Positions 1-7,138 of a stretch of DNA of 9,717 bases are shown in pieces. Source of the DNA: Ktedonobacter sp. 13_1_20CM_4_53_11. Lineage in GTDB: Bacteria; Chloroflexota; Ktedonobacteria; Ktedonobacterales; Ktedonobacteraceae. Where the stretch lies: contig MNIY01000035.1 in the NCBI GenBank assembly GCA_001919995.1, forward strand, positions 1 to 9,717, read 5' to 3'. Under the pieces are notes generated by a model. That model did not search any database. It was not told the DNA's origin and saw nothing but the letters and a program-made list of their open reading frames with translations. Positions within the stretch are counted from its first letter, which is position 1. Each line of letters opens with the position of its first letter. The position numbers and the translations under genes were made by a program.

Positions 1-81
1 TGGCCAGAGCAAAGCGATAAAGGGGACGAGTAAGAAGAGCAAGAGCCAGGAACGTCTTCCTCTTTCACGACGAGTAATCAT
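1..81 (-). CDS. DUF3311-like small membrane protein, N-terminal part only
   Basis: The gene runs off the left edge of the window; only 27 codons are visible. They give a positively charged start (MITRRERGRR) followed at once by a hydrophobic helix rich in Leu and Phe that ends in ALLWP. This Arg-rich start plus LLLFLLVPFIALLWP pattern is what I recall for DUF3311 proteins, two-helix membrane proteins of about 70 aa that often precede a sodium:solute symporter gene. The start codon is well supported by a GGAGG Shine-Dalgarno at 87-91, five bases upstream. The gene is divergent from the LysR regulator at 448, so it, and a transporter gene that may lie outside the window, is a plausible regulatory target. 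The reading frame is fairly sure; the family is tentative because half of the protein is missing. Confidence 0.6.
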   Translation of the reverse strand, partial: MITRRERGRRSWLLLFLLVPFIALLWP

Positions 82-96
82 GACTTCCTCCTTTCG

Positions 97-117
97 GCTC
101 TTGTAATCTACAAGAGC
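97..117. promoter_or_regulatory. Perfect 9-bp dyad upstream of the DUF3311-like gene
   Basis: The arms GCTCTTGTA (97-105) and TACAAGAGC (109-117) are perfect inverted repeats separated by ATC. The dyad sits directly upstream of the Shine-Dalgarno of the minus-strand gene. Its inner 13 bp (101-113) fit the T-N11-A pattern of LysR-type binding sites. It could be an operator for the divergent LysR protein, or a stem-loop in the leader of the minus-strand transcript. The symmetry is directly visible; the role is inferred. Confidence 0.5.
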
Positions 118-275
118 AACACTAGCGCAATGTCAGGTGTGGCCAGGGAAAAGATTGCCAGTCCTCTGATCAACGACAACAAGATAGGTAGACGCGGGTT
201 ATCTGGCCTTCAAATGAAGACCTTGATGCTTGTATTCCATCAAAGATGAGATTAAGTAGCTCATAACGTTGAGCT

Positions 276-293
276 TACAAGCCACTTCTTGTA
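276..293. promoter_or_regulatory. Second CTTGTA/TACAAG dyad, adjoining a TATAAT palindrome
   Basis: TACAAG (276-281) and CTTGTA (288-293) form a perfect 6-bp inverted repeat with a 6-bp spacer. They use the same half site as the dyad at 97-117, in the opposite arrangement. Two bases on, TATAAT (296-301) and ATTATA (306-311) form another perfect palindrome that would supply a -10 hexamer on either strand. The shared half site suggests one regulator, most simply the LysR protein encoded at 448, controlling both promoters of this divergent region. This is inference. Confidence 0.35.
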
Positions 294-392
294 CATATAA
301 TACTGATTATAAGAGAGCATGTCAATTTTATATGGCTGCTCGCCTGGCTGGTAATTCTCTTACTTTTCTGCTATTATTCCGATATATGATTC

Positions 393-421
393 TTGTCGTA
401 TCCATAATAAAAAATAATAAT
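393..421 (+). promoter_or_regulatory. Candidate promoter of the LysR gene
   Basis: TTGTCG (393-398) and AATAAT (416-421) are separated by 17 bp. They match the sigma-70 consensus at 3 of 6 and 5 of 6 positions. Transcription would start near 428, leaving a leader of about 20 nt that contains the Shine-Dalgarno at 436-440. The region is very AT-rich, so chance matches are likely. Confidence 0.3.
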
Positions 422-447
422 ATATCGTTACTGCTGAGGATACTGTT

Positions 448-1365
448 ATGAACCTGCAATATTTACGCGTCTTTTTGACAGTGGCTGAGCACGAACATAT
501 CACTCGCGCGTCGGAAGAACTCATTCTCAGTCAGCCTGCGGTGACAAAAACCATTCAGCACCTGGAACAAGAGGTCGGGCTTGAGCTTATTGAAAGACAT
601 GGAAGGCGTATAGCTCTGACTCACGCGGGCCATGTTTTACACAATTATGCTCGCCGCGTATTCGCAGTTGAACGCGAGATGGAAGAGGCGCTTTCAGCTC
701 TGCGAGATGTGGACGCAGGTGAGGTCACCGTTGCAGCCAGTACCACAACAGGCGTCTATTTATTGCCGCCCATTGTAGCCCGTTATCACGCACGTTATCC
801 CAAGGTAACCTTGAATATAACCATCCTCAACTCTCACGAGATAGTAGAAGAGACTTTGAATTGGAACCTGGACTTTGGTTTAGTCGAGGGTGATGCTTCC
901 GCCCTTCCTCAGGGACTCCGGGTGGAAGTATTTGCTCATGATGAACTTGTGCTGGTAGTATCTCCGAAGCATCGTTGGAGGGGTCTTCCTGCCATACTGC
1001 CAACCGACCTTCGAGACGGGCAGTTATTGATGCGCGAGCAAGGCAGCGGTATTCGTGAGGTCATCGAGCACGCATTATTACTCCATGATGTACAGATGCG
1101 TCCACTTCTCACGGTGCCGGATAATGAGGCGATCAAACAGATGGTGATGAGCGGGGTGGGCGCGGCAATCGTCTCGGCACTTGCCGTCCAGCGTGAGTTG
1201 ACCTCTGGTGACCTTGTACATGTTCCTATAGCCGGGTTAGACTTGCGTCCTGAACTTAGCCTTGTCAAGCGGACAGACAAACAATTGTCCCGTGCTGCCC
1301 AGGCATTCTGTGCCCTTTTACACTCAGGCACCGAGAGTGAAGAGAGGGTTTATGATCCGGAGTAA
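448..1365 (+). CDS. LysR-type transcriptional regulator
   Basis: This 305-aa cytoplasmic DNA-binding protein has the usual length of the family. Residues 1-60 are a typical LysR winged helix-turn-helix: MNLQYLRVFLTVAE start, then ITRASEELILSQPAVTKTIQHLE, a Glu-rich linker and RRIALTHAG. Residues 61-90 form the linker helix. Residues 91-293 form the two-lobed periplasmic-binding-like effector domain, opening with GEVTVAAS and containing the conserved MVMSGVGAAIVS segment near 230-241. The start is supported by GAGGA at 436-440, seven bases upstream. The gene stands alone and is divergent from the DUF3311-like gene, the usual LysR layout for controlling a neighbour, and dyads with T-N11-A character lie between them. 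The effector molecule cannot be told from sequence. The effector domain resembles the CysB/CbbR type in general form only. Confidence 0.93.
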   Translation: MNLQYLRVFLTVAEHEHITRASEELILSQPAVTKTIQHLEQEVGLELIERHGRRIALTHAGHVLHNYARRVFAVEREMEEALSALRDVDAGEVTVAASTTTGVYLLPPIVARYHARYPKVTLNITILNSHEIVEETLNWNLDFGLVEGDASALPQGLRVEVFAHDELVLVVSPKHRWRGLPAILPTDLRDGQLLMREQGSGIREVIEHALLLHDVQMRPLLTVPDNEAIKQMVMSGVGAAIVSALAVQRELTSGDLVHVPIAGLDLRPELSLVKRTDKQLSRAAQAFCALLHSGTESEERVYDPE

Positions 1366-1552
1366 ATAAAACACTTCCTTTTTTGGCTTTCAACACGTAT
1401 ATACATTAAGGGCATAAATCATTGCCTGCTAGCGTTTAAGAAAGTAGTTGATAGTTTTGTCCGAACTTCTATTGAATAGCCCTAATCTATCATCAGTGTA
1501 AGTTTCTTGCTCCTATCGTGCCAATTATGCACTAGAAAGTTTGGCGAATGTT

Positions 1553-2563
1553 ATGTCACAGCAAGTCAAACGTTTCCGTCTCTCATTGAAGCACATCGTT
1601 TTCGGTGGTCTGGGAGGAAGTGTAGGAATAATGGGCATTATATTCGCGGGTGCGCTCTATGTTGTAGAAACGGTCAGGCGTCCGAAAAAACGTGGCAACT
1701 TCGACGATTATACCTTTAGCCCTTACGAACTAGATCTGCCTGCTGAAGCCGTGTCAATTCCTCCGCTTCACGGCGACTATCAGGTGAGCGGTTGGTTTAT
1801 CCCTCATCCACAGGCCACTACCACCATCCTGGTGTGCCCCGGGTATCGCACTCCTAAATCTGATCTTCTCGGTATGAGCGCTCATTTGTGGAGAGCTGGT
1901 CATAATGTTTTAACTTTTGATTTTTATGGGCACGGAGCGGCCATTGGTACGCCCATAACACTCGGCTATACTGAGATGAACGATTTTTTTGGCGCGGTAG
2001 ATTACGCAAAGCAACGCGCCCCCCAGACGCGTTTGGGAGTCATAGCCTATTCTATGGGAGCGTCAATAGCCATCATGTGTTCTACGCGAAATACTGACAT
2101 CGAAGCTTTGATCTTAGATAGTCCGTTTGCTACCCATTGGGGCGTCATTGATTACAATGTTCGACGCGTCTTTCATCTGCCCGCGGCACCTTTCGTTTGG
2201 ACGGCTGACTATCTGATGTGGTGGCGTGCTCGCTATCGCTTCCACCAGGTTGCACCACTACATGATATTGCCAAAATCTCCCCACGTCCCATCCTGCTCA
2301 TTCAGGGTGGCAAAGACTCTATTATTGATCCTCAAGATGGAACTTTGCTCTATAATGCCGCGGGAGAACCAAAGGAACTCTGGTTTGTACCTGAAGCTGA
2401 TCATTGTGGCGCCTACTTTGTTGATCGTGTTGCCTATACAAAGAAGGCCCTCAGTTTCTTTGAGCAATACCTGATGAAACCACGTTTACAACTGGTCGAC
2501 CCGACTGATGACGGGCAACAGGCAACCGACGACCCTGATCAGAACCTATCCGAGGCCAGTTAG
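1553..2563 (+). CDS. Membrane-anchored alpha/beta hydrolase
   Basis: This is a serine hydrolase of the alpha/beta fold, probably held on the cytoplasmic membrane by one N-terminal helix. Counting from an in-frame TTG at 1541 (340 aa), residues 20-44 are hydrophobic and are followed by RRPKKR. The core has the oxyanion-side CPGYRTPKSD (99-108), FDFYGHG (126-132), a nucleophile elbow AYSMG with Ser171, the acid Asp259 in QGGKD, and the base His288 in EADHCG. The catalytic triad is therefore complete. The last 25 residues are polar, acidic and probably disordered. The layout fits the BAAT/esterase-like or 'DUF1749/dienelactone-like' hydrolases, but the substrate cannot be named. No clear Shine-Dalgarno precedes either start. 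I prefer ATG 1553 (336 aa) over TTG 1541, with little to separate them. It is convergent with the RNase Z-like gene. Confidence 0.88.
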   Translation: MSQQVKRFRLSLKHIVFGGLGGSVGIMGIIFAGALYVVETVRRPKKRGNFDDYTFSPYELDLPAEAVSIPPLHGDYQVSGWFIPHPQATTTILVCPGYRTPKSDLLGMSAHLWRAGHNVLTFDFYGHGAAIGTPITLGYTEMNDFFGAVDYAKQRAPQTRLGVIAYSMGASIAIMCSTRNTDIEALILDSPFATHWGVIDYNVRRVFHLPAAPFVWTADYLMWWRARYRFHQVAPLHDIAKISPRPILLIQGGKDSIIDPQDGTLLYNAAGEPKELWFVPEADHCGAYFVDRVAYTKKALSFFEQYLMKPRLQLVDPTDDGQQATDDPDQNLSEAS

Positions 2564-2586
2564 CAACCGCTGTACCTTAGTTTGGG

Positions 2587-2628
2587 AGAGAGGGCAAGTA
2601 ATAGCATCAGTTATTGCTTGCCCTCTCT
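2587..2628. terminator. Bidirectional hairpin between convergent genes
   Basis: AGAGAGGGCAAG (2587-2598) pairs perfectly with CTTGCCCTCTCT (2617-2628). The stem continues through one T-G position and four A-T pairs, to a 17-bp stem with an 8-nt loop (2604-2611). It lies 23 bp past the hydrolase stop and 45 bp past the stop of the convergent gene, where a shared terminator is expected. Neither side has a strong T run, so termination efficiency is uncertain. Confidence 0.65.
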
Positions 2629-2673
2629 TCATTGCTTCAGATGGTTGTTTAAGTTTGTTCGGTGCGCAGGACA

Positions 2674-3579
2674 TCAGGTATAATCCATAGTCACGATCAT
2701 TCCGTCCCTGGCGGCCCTGGTATTGGCAAAAACGCGCCGGGCCGCTCTCTCAACTTGCGATGTATCGACAATTTTTGGACTGAAGTGTGTCAAAATCAAT
2801 GCGTGTGCTCCTGCCTCCTGGGCGATGCTAGCGGATTCTTCGGCGAGCATATGGGAATTGGCGCGCGCCAGTGGCAGGTCTCCAGGATCATCGTACATAC
2901 TTTCGCAAATCATCAGGTCAACATCGTGCGCTAACTCACTGAGAGCTTTTATGGGGCGTGTGTCGGTGATGAAAGCCAGAGAAATTCCGCGTCGTGGAGG
3001 GCCAAGCACCTGTTCAGGTCTAATCACCTGTCCATTGTATTCTATCGCTTCACCATTTTGTAATCTGGACCAGAGTTGTACGGGCAGTCCGAGCGCCCGG
3101 GCCTGTTCCACTTGAAAGGCTGGTTTGCGTCCCAGTTCAACCCGGTAAGCCAGGCAGGGAACTCCATGAGAGGCTGCGATGCAAGAACCCTGCAATCCTC
3201 CAGGCAGTGCAAAATGTTCGCCACTCTTGAGTTCATGAATCTGTACCTGGAAGGGCAACTCTGGGACGATGCGGCGCAATCCCTCGACAACATAAGCGGT
3301 TCCAGGAGGGCCAAATATATGGAGCGGTTCGGTACGGCCAGCATGTGCGACCATGAAGAGTATACCGGGTAATCCTGCCACGTGGTCTGCGTGCATGTGT
3401 GTAAAGCAGATAGCTCCGAGCTGGCGAAAACCCCATCCCAGCGATTTCCAGGGAATCTGTGTTCCCTCGCCACAATCAAAAAGAGTCAAGGTAGATCCAT
3501 TACGCAGCAGTGCGCATGAAAGCCAGCGACCAGGTAAAGGCATCATGCCACAGGTGCCGAGCATACAAATATCGAGCAT
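2674..3579 (-). CDS. rnz: Ribonuclease Z-like metallo-beta-lactamase fold protein
   Basis: This 301-aa cytoplasmic protein belongs to the RNase Z group, which processes tRNA precursor 3' ends or, in side branches, hydrolyses phosphodiesters. From ATG 3579, the metal ligands stand where RNase Z has them: His61, His63, Asp65 and His66 in THMHADH, His138 in ASHGVP, Asp206 in TDTRP and His265 in THFSP. LGPPRRG (192-198) and the final THFSP block are also RNase Z hallmarks, and the length is normal for the family. One oddity is the GP-rich exosite arm, usually close to GVPPGPLYGKLKxGE, which here reads GLPVQLWSRLQNGE (164-177): the PPGP is lost and one residue is missing. An in-frame TTG at 3606 would add nine residues. 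I chose ATG because the family starts with MLDI or similar, although the AGGA at 3592-3595 is a rather distant 12 bases away. Confidence 0.9.
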   Translation of the reverse strand: MLDICMLGTCGMMPLPGRWLSCALLRNGSTLTLFDCGEGTQIPWKSLGWGFRQLGAICFTHMHADHVAGLPGILFMVAHAGRTEPLHIFGPPGTAYVVEGLRRIVPELPFQVQIHELKSGEHFALPGGLQGSCIAASHGVPCLAYRVELGRKPAFQVEQARALGLPVQLWSRLQNGEAIEYNGQVIRPEQVLGPPRRGISLAFITDTRPIKALSELAHDVDLMICESMYDDPGDLPLARANSHMLAEESASIAQEAGAHALILTHFSPKIVDTSQVERAARRVFANTRAARDGMIVTMDYT

Positions 3580-3765
3580 AAATGTGTTGTATCCTTTTGT
3601 TTGCAAATTAGAAATTGTTTTGATAGGCCCAGGCCATTACATTCTATTAACCTAAAAATAGTACAAGCTACTACCCGTGACCTGGCTGCTCTCTTTGGCA
3701 TCTGCTCCAATTAATGTAATTAAACGTATGCAAGCACAGTTTCACTACATCTTTCGTTGTTGCTG

Positions 3766-3798
3766 CTTCATCCGTAGGAGCCTGAAGGCGTTTGCCTT
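3766..3798 (-). ncRNA. Folded sequence past tnpB, candidate part of an omega RNA
   Basis: Within 40 bp of the tnpB stop lie two mutually exclusive stem-loops. One pairs 3766-3773 with 3777-3787, with a 3-nt loop and a 3-nt bulge, giving 8 pairs. The other pairs AAGGC (3785-3789) with GCCTT (3794-3798) across GTTT. TnpB proteins use an RNA derived from the 3' end of tnpB and the element's right end, and alternative folds are common there. On the plus strand the second hairpin followed by TTTT could instead be a weak terminator that shields the element. The pairing is visible; the RNA role is inference. Confidence 0.3.
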
Positions 3799-3805
3799 TT
3801 TGGTC

Positions 3806-4993
3806 TTACCCCGCGTCCACAGCCAAGTTTGCGTCCTCGTCTGAGCCAATACCGTTGACGGCTTGATCAACCAGCCCGATCAAGCGCAGGGCTTCGTACA
3901 AGATGTTCAAGGCCGCGTTGTGGTCACGATCCTGCGAGAATCCATAGGAGGCACACGTGGGGTTCTGGCAAATGAAGATGCGGTCAGAGAGCCCCATCGT
4001 TTCCCATTTCCACCCACAACCATGGCAGGTCTTACTCGATGGAAAGAAACGCCCCACCAGGATGACCTGCCCACCGCGCTGCTGCACCTTGCTCGTCAAG
4101 AGGGTCAAAAGCTTGCCCAGAGCAGCATCAGAGAACGAGCGGGATAAGCGCCTGTTCTTGAGCAGTCCTTTGATGTTGAGGTCTTCAATGCCAATGATCC
4201 CATAGCAGGTGGCCAGTCGTGTCGTCAACTTGTAGAGCACATCATCTCTCATGCAGGTGATCTGATAGTGCAGTCGAGCGACCTGGCGGCGGGCTTTCTC
4301 ACGGTTCTTTGATCCTTTGACTCGCCGATGGAGGCGTTTGTTGGCCTGACGCAGCTTGCCCAGCGCCGTTTTGAGGAAGGCTTGGTTCTCGTATTCCTCT
4401 CCGGTACTCAAGGTTGCCAGTCGGTTGAGGCCGACATCGATGCCTACGGCGTGAGGACGTGGGTGCGCTGGATCAGGTTGCGTCTCTGGAAGTTCGACGG
4501 TTATGCTTGCAAACCACCAATCGGCGGTTTTGGTGATCCGTACGCCTGTCACCTTCCCCTTGAAGCGAAGGGTCTCCGCCATATTCACCCATCCAAGTTT
4601 GGGGACCCACATACGATGATCACCCAGCTCGAATTGATCATTGGCAAGATAGAACGAGGCGCGAGAGCGTTTTTTGCTTTTGAACTTGGGCCGACCTTTC
4701 TTTTTCCCGTTCTTCAGTCCTTCAAAGAAGGCAGTAAACGCCTTTCCCAGATCGAGAAAAGGCTGGTCTGAGGCGTTTTTCGTCACCTCCCAGGTCCAGG
4801 GGAATTGGTCCCTCCTGATCGCATTGAACTGCTTCTTGAGTTTCAATGCCGTCGGTTTCTCGCCTGCTTCATACTGTCGATTCCACTCCGCAAGTGCCCA
4901 GTTCCACACGAAGCGGGCGGTTCCTGCGGCTCTGGCAAAGTAGTTGGCTTGCTCAGGAGTAGGATTCAGTCGGATCTTGTGCGCTTTGATCAT
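3806..4993 (-). CDS. tnpB: TnpB, RNA-guided endonuclease of an IS607-family element
   Basis: TnpB is the ancestor-like relative of Cas12: it cuts DNA matching a guide in the omega RNA and helps the transposon persist. From ATG 4993 the protein has 395 aa, normal for the family. It opens with the typical AHKIRLNPTPEQ and the WNWALAEWNRQYE helix (near 30-42). A RuvC nuclease follows with Asp186 (GIDVGLNR), Glu270 (GIEDLNIKGL) and Asp357 in DRDHNAALNI. A zinc ribbon sits between the last two (Cys323, Cys326, Cys342, Cys347, starting SSKTCHGCG). All catalytic residues are present. The frame stays open upstream to 5167, but ATG 4993 overlaps the tnpA stop in ATGA, which points to translational coupling and is the right start. 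The tail after 375 is acidic. I am confident of family and integrity; activity is inferred. Confidence 0.95.
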   Translation of the reverse strand: MIKAHKIRLNPTPEQANYFARAAGTARFVWNWALAEWNRQYEAGEKPTALKLKKQFNAIRRDQFPWTWEVTKNASDQPFLDLGKAFTAFFEGLKNGKKKGRPKFKSKKRSRASFYLANDQFELGDHRMWVPKLGWVNMAETLRFKGKVTGVRITKTADWWFASITVELPETQPDPAHPRPHAVGIDVGLNRLATLSTGEEYENQAFLKTALGKLRQANKRLHRRVKGSKNREKARRQVARLHYQITCMRDDVLYKLTTRLATCYGIIGIEDLNIKGLLKNRRLSRSFSDAALGKLLTLLTSKVQQRGGQVILVGRFFPSSKTCHGCGWKWETMGLSDRIFICQNPTCASYGFSQDRDHNAALNILYEALRLIGLVDQAVNGIGSDEDANLAVDAG

Positions 4994-5604
4994 CGCTTCC
5001 CATCCTTTCGCAAAGCAGCCGCTCGAATGGCGTTTTTGTGGGAACGCAGGCCAGGAAGTCGAGCAGAAAAAAGCGTGACAATGGCAATCAAATCCCTCAC
5101 CAGTTCTTCTTCTGGTGAGAATGATTCGCCATTCATGACCGTAATAGCGGTTCCATGACGTTCGCAAAAGCGCTCAAACCAGTCGTAGCCGAAGCGGACA
5201 AAGCGGTCCTGGGAGGCGATGATCAGGCGACGAACCTGACCCAGTTCGATTTGCTCAACGACCTCATTGAATCCTTTTCGTTTGTAGTTCAGCGCAGAAC
5301 CGATATCTTCCATCCACTGATCCACTTTGATGTGATGGTCGAGGCAGTAGGCGCGAAGCGCTTCTTTCTGGGTAGCGAGGTCTTTCTTTTGCGAAGGGGA
5401 GGACACGCGAGCATACGCAATCACTTTGCCTTGCTCGGAGGAGATCAACCCACGATACTGCAAATATTGCTCATGTGTGTAGTAGCGCCGATTCGTGGGA
5501 CTGCGGAAGGCATGCAGGATGCCCTGGCGATCCCATTTCTGCAAGGTGTTGACTGACTTTCCAATCAGCTTCCCGAACTGTTTTGGCGAATATGTATGCT
5601 CCAT
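4990..5604 (-). CDS. tnpA: IS607-family serine recombinase TnpA
   Basis: This 204-aa protein is the transposase of the element. It cuts and rejoins DNA through a serine nucleophile. Residues 1-50 form a MerR-like helix-turn-helix (SPKQFGKLIGKSVNTLQKWDRQGIL, then RSPTNRRYYTHEQ). Residues 61-180 form the resolvase domain with YARVSSPSQK, in which Ser68 is the expected nucleophile and Arg66 a partner, followed by the conserved QDRFVRFGYDWFERFCERHG and the FSARLPGLRSHKN end. This DNA-binding-first order is characteristic of IS607, unlike classical resolvases. The length is normal for the family. The C-terminal AALRKDGKR overlaps the tnpB start by four bases. No Shine-Dalgarno lies at a useful distance, and the promoter at 5611-5639 places the predicted transcript start at the ATG. 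Confidence 0.95.
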   Translation of the reverse strand: MEHTYSPKQFGKLIGKSVNTLQKWDRQGILHAFRSPTNRRYYTHEQYLQYRGLISSEQGKVIAYARVSSPSQKKDLATQKEALRAYCLDHHIKVDQWMEDIGSALNYKRKGFNEVVEQIELGQVRRLIIASQDRFVRFGYDWFERFCERHGTAITVMNGESFSPEEELVRDLIAIVTLFSARLPGLRSHKNAIRAAALRKDGKR

Positions 5605-5610
5605 ACATAC

Positions 5611-5639
5611 ATTTTAACCTATCCTCATCTTCTTTTCAA
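5611..5639 (-). promoter_or_regulatory. Promoter of tnpA, predicted leaderless
   Basis: On the minus strand, TTGAAA (5639-5634) and TAAAAT (5616-5611) are separated by exactly 17 bp. Each hexamer matches the sigma-70 consensus at 5 of 6 positions. Six bases separate the -10 from the ATG, so transcription should begin at or within a base of the start codon. Confidence 0.6.
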
Positions 5640-5708
5640 TACTGTTGAAAACTCTCTCTTCCAGAACCCCCAAAACAAAACCGATATCCCATAAGGTAAC
5701 TCGGAGTG

Positions 5709-5737
5709 TTGACAGTAGCAAGGGCAGTTACTAGAAT
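5709..5737 (+). promoter_or_regulatory. Promoter of the glycosyltransferase gene, predicted leaderless
   Basis: A perfect TTGACA (5709-5714), a 17-bp spacer and TAGAAT (5732-5737, 5 of 6 matches) form a near-consensus sigma-70 promoter. Seven bases separate the -10 from ATG 5745, so the transcript would start at the start codon. This also argues against the upstream in-frame GTG at 5706, which would lie upstream of the predicted transcript start. Confidence 0.6.
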
Positions 5738-5744
5738 AGCACAC

Positions 5745-7016
5745 ATGGCCGAAGAAATAGAAGCACAATCTCAGACCATACACGACAGCTCTGGCAATAC
5801 CATCGCTGAGCAGTTAGAAGAGACAGAAAAACAATCGCGCAAGATAGACAGAAAAAAAAGAAGCGCATGGCAAGAAGCCGCGTGGATTTTTGTGCTCAGC
5901 CGCCTGGTTATCGTCCTTCTTAGCTACATAGGTACCGGTATGTTTCCCCGCAGCGGAGAAACATCGGCACACAATTGTGCCCTTGATATCAATTCTTGTT
6001 TACTCGCCTGGTATCATTGGGATGCAATATCCTACGTCAATATCGCCTATCATGGTTACAGGCTCGCCCGAGATACTGTTTTCTTCCCGCTCTGGCCTTT
6101 GCTTGAGCACGGCGTTGGAGTTGCATTTGGCCCGTCTTCCACTTCCTATTATTTTGCAGGTCTCCTTCTTTCAAATATATGCTTCTACTTCGTGCTTGTC
6201 CTCTTCTACTACTTGCTCAACGATGATTTTGGGCCACAGGTAGCCAAAAATGCATTGTTCTACCTTACATTCTACCCGTATGCCATGTTCTTTTTTGCTG
6301 GCTATACAGAATCGCTTTTCGTGCTGCTCTGTCTAACCGTTTTCTTGTTTTTACGACGTGGGAAACCATTAGATTGGTGGTTGGCAGGTTTTTTTGGCTT
6401 TCTTGCGGCACTTACACGTGCAACAGGCGTCATTCTGGTCATCCCATTTCTAGTCGTGTTTATTCAACGATTCTGGATACGCGGTGAATATGATCGGCAG
6501 AGCTGGCGGCAAAAATTGAATGCATTTGTTCCCATTGTCCTTATCCCTATCGGCGTCCTGGTGTACATGATCTACCTCGGCTATACCCAGGGGAATCCGC
6601 TCTCCTTCAGTACCCAGGAGGCATCGAGCTGGAGCCGTCACTTATCACTCCCATGGCATGGTTTGATCTCTACGCTCCAGGTGTTCTTTACTCCCTCATC
6701 ACTCCAGGCGTACAACTTTCGGGATATCGCCTTTACACTTATTCCTCTTGTTGCCCTCGCAATAGGCTGGAAGCATCTCCCATTGCATTATAGTCTCTTT
6801 GCTGTGGCAATGGTGATTTTTTCACTCAGCTATCCGTTCATTCCATTAGAGCCACTATCGGCAGCACCGCGCTATATGATGTCTATTTTCCCAATATTTG
6901 TCATATTTGCTGTTTGGGGCAAACACCCATGCTTTGACCGGGTCTTTGTTGCCTTTTCCCTGTCTGTTTTCGCAGTAAACACTATCCTCTTCATCAGCCA
7001 TTATTGGGTAGCCTGA
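5745..7016 (+). CDS. PIG-V/Gpi18-like membrane mannosyltransferase
   Basis: This polytopic membrane glycosyltransferase of the GT-C type is expected to transfer a sugar, probably mannose, from a lipid-linked donor on the outer face of the cytoplasmic membrane. The 423-aa protein from ATG 5745 begins with a charged, Gln/Glu/Lys-rich cytoplasmic segment (1-40). About ten hydrophobic helices follow from residue 44. Family signatures are WYHWDAISYVNIAYHGY (89-105), where Asp93 after Trp92 is the likely catalytic acid, FFPLWPLL (113-120), FYPYAMFFFAGYTESLF (176-192), TRATG (224-228) and PRYMMSIFP (375-383). These fit COG5542/PIG-V proteins. The frame continues up to a GTG at 5706 (436 aa), but the promoter at 5709-5737 favours ATG 5745. 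The gene is monocistronic. The acceptor is unknown; glycosylated proteins or lipids are possible. Confidence 0.85.
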   Translation: MAEEIEAQSQTIHDSSGNTIAEQLEETEKQSRKIDRKKRSAWQEAAWIFVLSRLVIVLLSYIGTGMFPRSGETSAHNCALDINSCLLAWYHWDAISYVNIAYHGYRLARDTVFFPLWPLLEHGVGVAFGPSSTSYYFAGLLLSNICFYFVLVLFYYLLNDDFGPQVAKNALFYLTFYPYAMFFFAGYTESLFVLLCLTVFLFLRRGKPLDWWLAGFFGFLAALTRATGVILVIPFLVVFIQRFWIRGEYDRQSWRQKLNAFVPIVLIPIGVLVYMIYLGYTQGNPLSFSTQEASSWSRHLSLPWHGLISTLQVFFTPSSLQAYNFRDIAFTLIPLVALAIGWKHLPLHYSLFAVAMVIFSLSYPFIPLEPLSAAPRYMMSIFPIFVIFAVWGKHPCFDRVFVAFSLSVFAVNTILFISHYWVA

Positions 7017-7138
7017 AACAGTTCCCTCAATAATTGTATATTTCACGACCCATCCGCACTCACATCCAGACAATAGAGCGTTCTTCCAGAATAGGTTTGG
7101 CGAAGTTTTGTGTAAAAAAACATATTGTTCGTCATTGC

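Larger units (their letters stand above)
3755..5640 (-). mobile_element. IS607-family insertion sequence (tnpA + tnpB)
   Basis: Two genes in the order tnpA (serine recombinase) then tnpB, on the minus strand and overlapping by ATGA, define an IS607-family element. These elements move through a circular intermediate using TnpA and have no inverted repeats or clear target duplications, so the exact ends cannot be read here. The limits given are approximate: they include the tnpA promoter at one side and the folded sequence after tnpB at the other. Both genes are full length with intact active sites, so the element may be recently acquired and active. It lies between the RNase Z-like gene and the glycosyltransferase gene, both of which appear uninterrupted. 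Confidence 0.75.

Noticed and set aside
269..451. A 60-aa frame overlapping the LysR start by ATGA
   Set aside because: It begins with TTG without a Shine-Dalgarno, lies in AT-rich regulatory sequence containing dyads and the LysR promoter, and its translation has no family-like pattern.
3042..3479. A 145-aa minus-strand frame within the RNase Z-like gene
   Set aside because: It is a shadow in another frame of a gene with complete metal-binding motifs.
4994..5167. N-terminal extension of TnpB by 58 residues
   Set aside because: The extension lies inside tnpA in another frame, and TnpB homology begins at the Met encoded at 4993, which overlaps the tnpA stop.
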